Shown: positions 17,809 through 25,269 of the stretch, piece by piece | Layout: every line of letters begins with the position of its first letter | Numbering within the stretch: the first letter of the stretch is position 1 | NCBI GenBank assembly: GCA_900541965.1 | Contig: UQLN01000057.1 | Coordinates: 1 to 30,138 of the forward strand | Origin: an uncultured Parabacteroides sp. | Lineage (GTDB): Bacteria; Bacteroidota; Bacteroidia; Bacteroidales; Tannerellaceae | DNA: 30,138 nt | Direction of reading: 5' to 3' | Position numbers and translations under genes: made by a program | The notes under the pieces: model-generated | What the model saw: only the letters and a program-made list of their open reading frames with translations | Database searches by the model: none | What the model was told of the DNA's origin: nothing

Positions 17809-19524
17809 ATGAAAAAAGATATATTAAACTATATAGCTTCCGGTATTCTGTTATTGACTGCCGCTACGTCGTGCAGCGTAGAGCCTACCTATTATTCGCA
17901 GGTCGTGCCGGAAACTTTCTATGCATCGCAGGAAAATGTATGGCAACGTTTTAACCGCCCGTTCACTCACTGGCGTTGGTATGTGGCACAAGATGGCGCC
18001 CGTTGGATACTACAAGAGCTGGGGACTGATGAGTTTTGCCAGCCGACCCGCGGTAGCGACTGGTATAATGGCGGTGTTTATCAGAAATTCCACCATCATG
18101 AGTATACGGAAGATATGACGGCTATCGAGACAGGCTGGACAAACTATGGTATGGGAGTTGCCTTGGCATGGGATGCATTGGAGGATCTGGAGAAAGTAGA
18201 TTTCAAGGCTTTAGGATTTGAAGACGGCGTCCGCGAATCCATGTTGAACCAGCAAAAGGCATTGGTTGCCTCTTTCTATCTGGATGGACTGGATTTCTTT
18301 GGCGGGGTTCCTTTGTATACGACTACACAGACAGATGCAAAAGGACGTGCCACGGCACAGGAAACATTTAATTTCATCGACTCTCTGCTGACAGAGGCAA
18401 TACCTAATCTTCCTTTGAAAACGGAACTTGGAGGTTTTGAAAACGGAAGTATTAATCGTGCCGCCGGAGCCGCATTGAAAGCACGTTTGTATTTCAATGC
18501 CAAATCTTATATCGGTAAGGAAATGTTTACGGAAACGGCTACTATCTGTCAGGATATTCTGGATGGTAAATACGGTTCTTATAAATTGGATCCGGACTGG
18601 ACAAACATCTTCGGTTTCTCTAATGAGACTTCTACGGAATTAATATGGTCTGTACCGAGCCAGAATGCTAAACTGGAGACTGATGGTATGTTATGGAAGC
18701 AGATGGTTCCTTATAATTTCAAGAACTATTTGGGAGGATTGAAAGATTCCGGTTCGGATAACGGTTACTGTCTGACTCCAAGCCGCGACCCGGAAGGTAA
18801 CCTTTATAATTTCAATATAGGTAATCCGTATGAATCTTTCCATGATAAAGACCTTCGCAAACAATTGTATGTTTACGAAGGAAATGGAAAATACCGTGGC
18901 ATGTTCATTGTGGGTGAATTGAAAAACCCGTTAAATCCAGAATGGGTCTGTACCGGCGACCGTGAATATAAAGACCAGGTAATCTTCGAACGCGACCAGA
19001 TTGCTTATTTTGCCAAAGTGGGTAAGGAATATGCAAGTGTAAAAGATTTGCCCTCCACAATTGCTACTGCAGAAGAAAGTTCAGGCGTACGTGTAACCAA
19101 ACGTAGCCCGCGTCCGAACCAGGATGACTATAAACGCATGTTCGACCCGGACGTTCCTATCATCCGTATAGCCGAAATTTATTACATGCTGGCTGAATGC
19201 AAAATGCGTGCAGGAGACAAACCGGGTGCGGCAGACCTGATTAACGAGGTTCGTAAACGTTATTTTGAAGGTGGTGCAGACCCGGACCCTGTAACAGCAG
19301 CCAATCTGGATAAATACCGTATGCTGAAAGAGTGGATGGTCGAATTTCTGGGAGAAGGCCGCCGCCGTACGGATTTGATTCGTTGGGATGCCTATGTTAC
19401 GGAAAACTGGTGGGATCATAAGGCTACAAACAATCAGAATTTAAACTTATTCCCTATTCACTATACGATTATCGGTGCTAATAACCTGATAGAACAGAAC
19501 CCGGGTTATGGAGGCAAGAAATAA
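17809..19524 (+). CDS. RagB/SusD-family surface nutrient-binding lipoprotein
   Basis: 571 residues, within the usual SusD range. The signal peptide ends in a lipobox ATSC with Cys22. The N-terminal region is rich in Trp and Tyr (NVWQRFNRPFTHWRWYVAQDGARW), and the C-terminal part has the classic SusD segments IIRIAEIYYMLAECKMRAGDKPGAADLINEVRKR and MLKEWMVEFLGEGRRRTDLIRW. Family role: caps the SusC barrel and hands over the ligand at the cell surface. It is clearly co-transcribed with susC. A hairpin terminator or attenuator (19560-19600) directly follows. Confidence 0.95.
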   Translation: MKKDILNYIASGILLLTAATSCSVEPTYYSQVVPETFYASQENVWQRFNRPFTHWRWYVAQDGARWILQELGTDEFCQPTRGSDWYNGGVYQKFHHHEYTEDMTAIETGWTNYGMGVALAWDALEDLEKVDFKALGFEDGVRESMLNQQKALVASFYLDGLDFFGGVPLYTTTQTDAKGRATAQETFNFIDSLLTEAIPNLPLKTELGGFENGSINRAAGAALKARLYFNAKSYIGKEMFTETATICQDILDGKYGSYKLDPDWTNIFGFSNETSTELIWSVPSQNAKLETDGMLWKQMVPYNFKNYLGGLKDSGSDNGYCLTPSRDPEGNLYNFNIGNPYESFHDKDLRKQLYVYEGNGKYRGMFIVGELKNPLNPEWVCTGDREYKDQVIFERDQIAYFAKVGKEYASVKDLPSTIATAEESSGVRVTKRSPRPNQDDYKRMFDPDVPIIRIAEIYYMLAECKMRAGDKPGAADLINEVRKRYFEGGADPDPVTAANLDKYRMLKEWMVEFLGEGRRRTDLIRWDAYVTENWWDHKATNNQNLNLFPIHYTIIGANNLIEQNPGYGGKK

Positions 19525-19559
19525 CATGTTTCAAGTTGTGTTTTAATATATATTAAGAG

Positions 19560-19600
19560 AGAGAGGAAACACTATAATCAGTAGTTTCCTCTCTTGTTTT
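19560..19600 (+). terminator. Terminator or attenuator after susD
   Basis: AGAGAGGAAAC (19560-19570) pairs perfectly with GTTTCCTCTCT (19584-19594), and three more pairs are possible after a one-base bulge; TGTTTT follows. The next gene begins 33 nt later and has no obvious promoter of its own, so partial read-through is likely, giving less transcript of the downstream pair than of susCD. Confidence 0.75.
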
Positions 19601-19632
19601 GTCTTATTCATATAATAAAGAGTAAAAAACTT

Positions 19633-21405
19633 ATGAAATGGAAAGCACTTGCCTTTTGGCTTCTCGTTTTTGCGGGATTATTTTTCTTTTTCCGGTCGTT
19701 CAATATCTTTTTTTACCAGCAACAGGAAGAGATGCAACTGTTTATTCCGGAGTGGTTTTTTATTCGGGACCTGTTGTTTATACCGGGAGGCTTTTGTTCC
19801 GTATCGGGACAGATGCTGGTACAATACTATCCGGATCTCTTTATTGCCATATCGGTCAATAGTTTATTGATTAGTTCGACAGGCGTCCTTTGCTATTTAC
19901 TTCTACAAACGATAGCACGGCGGGAATACAACCTTTTGCTTGCCCTTGTACCCGTAGCAGCCTTGATGAAAGTACATATGAACCTTAATTATGTGCCCGA
20001 CGGGACTATCGGGATTTTACTGATGCTGCTGTTACTGTTTCTTTTTACTGTTCTGCGCAGGAAACAGGTCTGGCTCATATACAGCCTGGCAAGCACATTC
20101 GTTATTTATATACTGGCAGGACAGATGGCCGCACTTTATGGTATTGCTTTAGCTGCTCTTAGCTTTTTTCAACGGAAGGAAAAATGGCCGTATGCATTTT
20201 TTGCATTATTCACCGGGTTGGGACTTTCATTTCTTTCTACACGCTTGTCCTTATCCATCCCTCTGACAGATGGAATTTATTCGATACGATACCAGGAAAA
20301 ACAAATGCTGCCGGAGTCTTTTATCTATTTTGTATGGATTCGCTATACCCTGCTTCTGGTTATTTTATATCTCATAACCTATTCTTTAGATAAAATAATG
20401 GGAGGGAAGCGGCTGAATAAGATTGCCATAACCGGCAGTACCGCTATACTGGTAAGCTTGTTTATTTGTTTTTTCTGCCTGCCGGATAGACAAGATATGC
20501 AAAACCGCCTGATTTATGAACTCTCTTATTGGGAACGCCATCAGAAATGGGACAACCTTATACAAATGCACAAAGGAAAGAAAATCCCGAACCCGATTAG
20601 CCAAAACTATCTGAATATGGCATTGGCGGCAAAAGGGGAATTGGGTGACAAATTATTCCATTTCGACCAACAAGGGCCTCAAAGCCTGATAGCCCCCTGG
20701 GACGGTTCTTATTATATGGGCGCAATGCTTAGCGACATACATTATATGATAGGGGATATCAGTACCGCCGAAAGCTACGCGATGGAGGGCCTGACACTGG
20801 CTAAACGTACATGCAGCCCGCGCATGTTGAAACGTTTGATACAAACAAACCTGATACGGGGAGAGTATGCCATAGCCCGGAAATATATCAATCTGCTTGA
20901 GCGGACACCCTATTACCATACATGGGCGGAGAAATATAAGATATACCTTTGCAACCCGGAAAAAATAGCTCAGGATAAAGAATTAGGAACCAAAAAACTA
21001 CCTTCTATAGCTGATGATAACCTGTTATGCCTGGTCGGAATGGATAGCCTTTGGGAAAGACATTTGTCGGAACCAGCCGTCAACCGTATAGCATTGGATT
21101 ATCTTGGATGTTCTTATTTGTTGGCAAAAGAAATGAATGCATTTAAGGCATTACTTCTACGGATTGCAGATAAAGCGGAGTGGCAGCCCCTTCCCATCCA
21201 TTTTCAGGAAGCGGCATTGGTATTGTCTGTCGAGGATGCCTCTGTTTTGGAGAAGATAAAAGTCCGACCGGAGATAATCCGCCGTTGCCGCCAGTTTCAG
21301 GCGGACATTAAACAAGCAAGGAACAATCCGGACGGCTTAGGGTTGCTTTACCGTCAATATGGGGATACGTTCTGGTTTTATTATTATTGTAAACAACTGA
21401 ATTAA
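19633..21405 (+). CDS. Polytopic membrane protein with helical-repeat C-terminus (probably DUF6057-like)
   Basis: 590 residues from ATG 19633 (MKWKALAFWLL); an earlier in-frame start at 19594 lies inside the preceding terminator hairpin and is rejected. The first ~300 residues contain about nine hydrophobic helices, beginning with ALAFWLLVFAGLFFFF and including GILLMLLLLFLFTVL and TLLLVILYLITY. The remainder is soluble and alpha-helical with TPR-like pairs (YWERHQKWDNLIQMHKG; GDISTAESYAMEGL; IRGEYAIARKYINLLERTP). I associate this layout with the uncharacterised family DUF6057, but that name is from memory of similar Bacteroidales proteins and is not confirmed. No catalytic motif is visible. 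It lies 4 bp upstream of the CxxCH/PD40 lipoprotein, so the two are probably translationally coupled and act together. Confidence 0.65.
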   Translation: MKWKALAFWLLVFAGLFFFFRSFNIFFYQQQEEMQLFIPEWFFIRDLLFIPGGFCSVSGQMLVQYYPDLFIAISVNSLLISSTGVLCYLLLQTIARREYNLLLALVPVAALMKVHMNLNYVPDGTIGILLMLLLLFLFTVLRRKQVWLIYSLASTFVIYILAGQMAALYGIALAALSFFQRKEKWPYAFFALFTGLGLSFLSTRLSLSIPLTDGIYSIRYQEKQMLPESFIYFVWIRYTLLLVILYLITYSLDKIMGGKRLNKIAITGSTAILVSLFICFFCLPDRQDMQNRLIYELSYWERHQKWDNLIQMHKGKKIPNPISQNYLNMALAAKGELGDKLFHFDQQGPQSLIAPWDGSYYMGAMLSDIHYMIGDISTAESYAMEGLTLAKRTCSPRMLKRLIQTNLIRGEYAIARKYINLLERTPYYHTWAEKYKIYLCNPEKIAQDKELGTKKLPSIADDNLLCLVGMDSLWERHLSEPAVNRIALDYLGCSYLLAKEMNAFKALLLRIADKAEWQPLPIHFQEAALVLSVEDASVLEKIKVRPEIIRRCRQFQADIKQARNNPDGLGLLYRQYGDTFWFYYYCKQLN

Positions 21406-21409
21406 GCAT

Positions 21410-22867
21410 ATGAATCGATTATACATATTATTGGCATGCCTGTTTTATTTATGCGGATGCAGTGAAGGCATTCCGGAGTCACAGCCAAAGGATACGTTAC
21501 CGGAAATATTCCCTGATTATTGTAATGTAACGGTTCCCTGTAATATTGCACCGTTAAATTTTAAACTGAATACGCCCTCGGAATCCATACTTGTTATCTC
21601 GAATGGAGAACAACAGGTACGTGTTGATTCCGAACAAGGCGCTTTTCAGATTCCATCCGGGAAATGGCATCGTTTATTGGAAACCTCGGCAGGCGAGACC
21701 CTTCAGTTTCTTGTCTATGCAGAGGAAGGCGGTCAATGGATGCAGTATAAACCTTTTTCCGTACATATAGCCAAAGAACCTATAGATTCCTATCTGGTAT
21801 ATCGCCGTATAGCCCCGGGATACCGGATGTGGGGAGAAATGGGTATCTACCAGCGTAATCTGGAGAACTTTAAGGAAGAGGCATTGCTCAGCAATAACCT
21901 GACAAACAATAATTGTATGAACTGCCATTCGTTTTGTATGCAGAACCCGGGCCGGATGTTGTTCCACCAGCGTATGATACACAATGGTACCTATATGATT
22001 ATCGACGGTGAGATAGAAAAGTTGAATACGAAGACCGAACAGACTATCTCCGCCCTGGTCTATCCTTCATGGCATCCTTCCGGCAAATATGTAGCGTTCT
22101 CCACAAATGATACAAAACAGGATTTCCACCTTTCGGACCCGAATAAAATAGAGGTATTCGATAACAAATCGGATGTCGTAGTATATGACGTGGAAAAGCA
22201 TGAAATCATTACATCTCCGAAACTCTTCTCAGAAGAGAATTTTGAAACTTTCCCAACCTTTTCGCCCGATGGCAAGCGGCTCTATTTCTGTTCAGCCAAG
22301 GCGAAGCAAATGCCCGAATCTTACAAAGACATCCGTTATAATCTGCTCAGCATTTCATTCGACCCGGAAACCCGTGTATTCGGACGTCAGGTAGATACCT
22401 TATATAATGCGGAGAAGGAGGGACGCAGTGTTAAATTTCCACGCGTATCTCCGGATGGACGTTATTTGCTATATACGATTTCCAGTTACGGAAACTTCTC
22501 TGTCTGGCATAAAGACGCCGATTTGCGGATGCTGGAGCTAAATACGCTCCAAACCGACTCTCTTCCCGGAGTAAACAGCAAGGATGTGGATAGTTACCAT
22601 TCATGGAGCAGCAATAGCCGATGGTTTGTATTTAGCAGCCGCCGTGGCGACGGGCTGTATACCCGGCCGTATATTTGTTATATAAACGAGGAAGGAGTTG
22701 CAGGCAAACCGTTTTTATTACCTCAGCAAGATGCCGATTATTATGATTTATCTCTTTTCTCCTTCAACATCCCGGAATTAGTTAAGGGTAAAGTAAAGAT
22801 AGATACTTATAAACTAACGCAAATCAGCAAATATGGTTCGGGCACGGATATTTCTTTTATGAAATAA
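21410..22867 (+). CDS. PD40 beta-propeller lipoprotein with a CxxCH haem-attachment motif
   Basis: 485 residues. The signal peptide ends in a Cys17 lipobox (FYLCGC; Cys at -2 is a little unusual). An N-terminal beta domain (about 30-130) is followed by NNCMNCHSF, with Cys169, Cys172 and His173 forming a c-type cytochrome haem-attachment motif. The rest is a TolB-like propeller with at least four PD40 units: PSWHPSGKYVAFST, PTFSPDGKRLYFCS, PRVSPDGRYLLYTI and SWSSNSRWFVFSS. Family knowledge: PD40 propellers are protein- or ligand-binding scaffolds, and covalent haem would require the cytochrome c maturation system. A distal Met or His ligand cannot be assigned. It starts 4 bp after the membrane protein gene. 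The single CxxCH might instead be a redox or metal site. Confidence 0.8.
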   Translation: MNRLYILLACLFYLCGCSEGIPESQPKDTLPEIFPDYCNVTVPCNIAPLNFKLNTPSESILVISNGEQQVRVDSEQGAFQIPSGKWHRLLETSAGETLQFLVYAEEGGQWMQYKPFSVHIAKEPIDSYLVYRRIAPGYRMWGEMGIYQRNLENFKEEALLSNNLTNNNCMNCHSFCMQNPGRMLFHQRMIHNGTYMIIDGEIEKLNTKTEQTISALVYPSWHPSGKYVAFSTNDTKQDFHLSDPNKIEVFDNKSDVVVYDVEKHEIITSPKLFSEENFETFPTFSPDGKRLYFCSAKAKQMPESYKDIRYNLLSISFDPETRVFGRQVDTLYNAEKEGRSVKFPRVSPDGRYLLYTISSYGNFSVWHKDADLRMLELNTLQTDSLPGVNSKDVDSYHSWSSNSRWFVFSSRRGDGLYTRPYICYINEEGVAGKPFLLPQQDADYYDLSLFSFNIPELVKGKVKIDTYKLTQISKYGSGTDISFMK

Positions 22868-23050
22868 TCCTTTTGTCAAAACCTCCCTTAGTTTACAAAA
22901 TGTCAAAATACCCCATTCCTGCGTCATCTGTATGGATACATGCCCGGAATGGTTTGTAAATACGCTACTCTCACGAGGTTAAGTTTTGTCTGTTTGTTGC
23001 AAAAAATAATGTAAGGCTTACTAATTGATTCGGATACAAAAGTTAATTTG

Positions 23051-23134
23051 TTAGGCACGGATTTCGCGGATTTCACAGATTAAATACATGTTATACTTTT
23101 ATTAATCCGTGTTTTCCGTGTAATCCGTGCCTAA
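23051..23134. repeat. Imperfect 33-bp inverted repeat built of 9-bp units
   Basis: The left arm (23051-23083) starts TTAGGCACGGATT and the right arm (23102-23134) ends AATCCGTGCCTAA; the 33-nt arms are largely complementary with an 18-nt spacer. Each arm is itself three near-copies of a 9-mer: CACGGATTT, CGCGGATTT, CACAGATTA on the left and TAATCCGTG, TTTTCCGTG, TAATCCGTG on the right. This resembles dispersed REP-like palindromic repeats of Bacteroidales intergenic regions; its function is unknown. Confidence 0.75.
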
Positions 23135-23240
23135 TCATACTGTTGAGTTTGGTGGAATATGGTAATCAATTTGATATCTGTATTAAGTTCGGTTTACCGA
23201 CCATTCCAGAGCCGTGTCCCTGCTCAGTAACATCAAAAAA

Positions 23241-23306
23241 CGAAACATATATGCTTTGAAATCGAAACATATATGTTTTAAAGTTAAAATATAGGTGTTT
23301 TGCCGC
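23241..23306. repeat. Three degenerate 22-bp tandem repeats with a perfect palindromic core
   Basis: Units begin at 23241, 23263 and 23285. The first two share CGAAACATATATG then TTT and AAA; the third (TAAAATATAGGTGTTTT) is more divergent. Unit two contains AAACATATATGTTT, a perfect 14-bp palindrome. The 22-bp period is about two helical turns, as for a tandem operator. There are no spacers, so it is not a CRISPR array. Confidence 0.65.
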
Positions 23307-23470
23307 GCAGATTATTGCTTTTTTATGTGCAGATAGTTGGAATTAGTACCGCTACTAATTGGAATTACCCTTAGGGAATATGGAAATAGGTTCCGGATAA
23401 GGTAGAAAAAGCTCACTTTTAGTCTATAAAAGGGCCCGGTTTTCCCTGGAATGCCTTCAGTATATAAAGT

Positions 23471-23516
23471 ATAAGTCAGGATAAAAGGCTTTATTCTGAC
23501 TTATTGTTTTTTATTT
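23471..23516 (+). terminator. Intrinsic terminator, probably bidirectional, between convergent units
   Basis: ATAAGTCAGGATAAA (23471-23485) and TTTATTCTGACTTAT (23490-23504) form a 15-bp stem with a single G-T pair and a 4-nt loop, followed by TGTTTTTTATTT on the plus strand. No plus-strand gene ends within 600 bp upstream. On the minus strand it lies about 70 nt beyond the murQ stop and is followed by a weaker T-rich stretch, so it may serve both directions. Confidence 0.8.
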
Positions 23517-23572
23517 GGACGGAAAGCTGTCTTATTGAAAATGGAAGCGGAGAGGGTTTCTCCCGGAGGAAT

Positions 23573-24397
23573 TTACGATTCGTGAAGCTTTTTGTAGTTA
23601 TCGATTGCTTTCTTTACGGAGCCGGCTACAAGCAGGAGGTTATGGGCTTGCTCGTAGGAGACTCCCAGTTCGTCTACAATCATGCGGGTTCCGCGGTCTA
23701 TCAACTTCTTGTTCGTAAGCTGCATGTTTACCATTTTGTTCCCTTTTACCCGTCCCAGCTTTATCATTGCTGTGGTAGATATCATATTAAGTATCATCTT
23801 CTGCCCGGTGCCGGACTTCATCCGGGAGCTTCCGGTAACGAATTCCGGGCCTACAATCATTTCGATGGGAATATCAGCTTCCGCCGCCATTGGCGAATCC
23901 GGGTTACTGGTGATGCAAGCTGTCAGGATACCGTTTCTACGCGCTTCCTTTAAAGCCCCAATCACATACGGGGTGGTTCCGGAGGCGGCAATGCCGATTA
24001 CGGTATCTTTTTCATTGATGTTGTGTTGCTGTAGTTCCTGCCATCCGCGTTGCTGGTCGTCTTCCGCGTTTTCGACGGCAGAACGGAGTGCCGTGTCGCC
24101 TCCGGCAATCAGCCCGATGATGTAAGTAGGAGGGATTCCGAATGTAGGGGGAATCTCCGAGGCGTCCAATACCCCTAATCTGCCGCTGGTACCCGCTCCC
24201 ATATAGAAAATACGCCCGCCTTGTTGCATCTTGGGAACAATCAGCTCGACCAGCTTCTCTATTTGTGGGATGGTCTTTTGTACAGCCAGGGCAACCTTTT
24301 GGTCTTCCGTATTGATATCATCCAGAAGTTCGCGGACGGACTTCTTTTCCAAATCGTTATATAAAGAAGGTTCTTCTGATATTTTAATGAATGGCAT
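23573..24397 (-). CDS. murQ: N-acetylmuramic acid 6-phosphate etherase
   Basis: 274 residues from the ATG at 24397 (MPFIKISEEPSLYNDLEKKS), which matches the normal MurQ N-terminus; a longer frame to 24556 overlaps the kinase gene and is rejected. It is a SIS-fold enzyme with GGRIFYMGAGTSGRLGVLDASEIPPTFG (60-87), NAEDD (110-114), GIAASGTTPYVIGAL and SSRMKSGTGQKMILNM. Glu81 and Glu112 line up with the catalytic Glu83 and Glu114 known for E. coli MurQ. It removes the lactyl ether from MurNAc-6-phosphate to give GlcNAc-6-phosphate and D-lactate in the cytoplasm. It starts 19 bp after the kinase gene ends and is the last gene of the operon. Confidence 0.96.
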   Translation of the reverse strand: MPFIKISEEPSLYNDLEKKSVRELLDDINTEDQKVALAVQKTIPQIEKLVELIVPKMQQGGRIFYMGAGTSGRLGVLDASEIPPTFGIPPTYIIGLIAGGDTALRSAVENAEDDQQRGWQELQQHNINEKDTVIGIAASGTTPYVIGALKEARRNGILTACITSNPDSPMAAEADIPIEMIVGPEFVTGSSRMKSGTGQKMILNMISTTAMIKLGRVKGNKMVNMQLTNKKLIDRGTRMIVDELGVSYEQAHNLLLVAGSVKKAIDNYKKLHES

Positions 24398-24416
24398 AAT
24401 CGTTCGGTTTAAAGAA

Positions 24417-25265
24417 TTACACAGTTTCAGTTTGCAATGAATGGTAGGATATGAGCCCTTCCATAGGACTTTGGATAATCTTACCGATACGGATGCCTGT
24501 ATTCCCGGCAGCTTCGGATAATATATCTTTGTAGTGGTATGCAATGGAACCGGCAAAACTCACAGCGTAATTATGGCAATCGTATCCCAGTACATTCCGT
24601 GTGATAAAGTCTGTAAAGCTGCTGAGTACAAGCTGGTGTATCTTGGGTTCGTCTATATGCTCCGCAAGGAACGGGGAAAGGCTTGCCAGGAAACGGTTCG
24701 GGAATGGTTGGCGGTATACCCGTTCGATAATGTCTCCGGGAGTAAGGTTATATTGTTTCAGGAACTTGTCTTTCAGCTCCTGCCCCATCATCCCTTTCAA
24801 CAAGTCGCCTACCAGGCGTTTGCCTAATACGGCGCCGCTTCCTTCGTCCCCGAGGATGAATCCTAAGGGGGAGACATTGTCTACAATGTTTTTGCCATCA
24901 TAAAAGCAAGCATTGGAGCCGGTACCCAGGATACAGGCAATGCCGGCCTTTCGCCCGCATACACTGCGGGCGGCGGCTAAAAGGTCGGTGTTGACTTCCA
25001 CACGGGTTACGTTTGTATGCTGTATGATGACATTACGGACCACTTCAACCTTATCGACAGTACATCCGGCTCCGTAAAAGTAAATGGCTTCCAATGCGCT
25101 ATTTCCCAGTTGGGGCAACAAGACTTCGGAAATCTCTTTTCCGATTTCTTCTTCCGACTGGAAATATGGATTCATACCTTTTGTCTTTATCGAACGAGTT
25201 AATTTACCCTGCTGGATTACGCTCCAATCTGTTTTTGTAGAGCCACTATCTGCTATTAATATCAT
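24417..25265 (-). CDS. murK: BadF/BcrA-type sugar kinase, MurNAc/GlcNAc kinase (MurK-like)
   Basis: 282 residues, ASKHA fold. Phosphate-1 motif IADSGSTKTDW (4-14, Asp6), VNTDLLAAAR (91-100, Asp94 as probable catalytic base), phosphate-2 motif CILGTGSNACFYDG (111-124) and GFILGDEGSG (135-144). Family knowledge: the MurK of Tannerella forsythia, a BadF-family kinase encoded with MurT and MurQ, phosphorylates MurNAc (and GlcNAc) at O6. The same gene company here strongly suggests the same role: cytoplasmic ATP-dependent phosphorylation of imported MurNAc ahead of MurQ. Its start lies 4 bp after the phosphoesterase stop. Automated annotation may call it N-acetylglucosamine kinase; specificity for MurNAc is inferred from context. 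Confidence 0.88.
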   Translation of the reverse strand: MILIADSGSTKTDWSVIQQGKLTRSIKTKGMNPYFQSEEEIGKEISEVLLPQLGNSALEAIYFYGAGCTVDKVEVVRNVIIQHTNVTRVEVNTDLLAAARSVCGRKAGIACILGTGSNACFYDGKNIVDNVSPLGFILGDEGSGAVLGKRLVGDLLKGMMGQELKDKFLKQYNLTPGDIIERVYRQPFPNRFLASLSPFLAEHIDEPKIHQLVLSSFTDFITRNVLGYDCHNYAVSFAGSIAYHYKDILSEAAGNTGIRIGKIIQSPMEGLISYHSLQTETV

Positions 25266-25269
25266 ATGT

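Larger units (their letters stand above)
22868..23572. other. Repeat-rich intergenic region between convergent units
   Basis: About 700 bp with no credible protein gene. It contains a long hairpin repeat (23051-23134), three degenerate 22-bp tandem repeats (23241-23306), a 7-bp palindrome AATTAGT/ACTAATT (23341-23360) and an intrinsic terminator (23471-23516). I see no clear terminator directly after the PD40 gene; only a 7-bp repeat, CCATTCC/GGAATGG, at about 22914-22953. Confidence 0.5.

Noticed and set aside
23241..23306. CRISPR array
   Set aside because: Units are contiguous 22-mers with no spacers and no cas genes are near.
23504..23953. Plus-strand open frame antisense to murQ
   Set aside because: It is a shadow of the strongly conserved murQ coding strand and shows no domain.
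24398..24556. 53-residue N-terminal extension of MurQ
   Set aside because: It overlaps the kinase coding region, and MurQ proteins begin at the MPFIKISEEP-type sequence.
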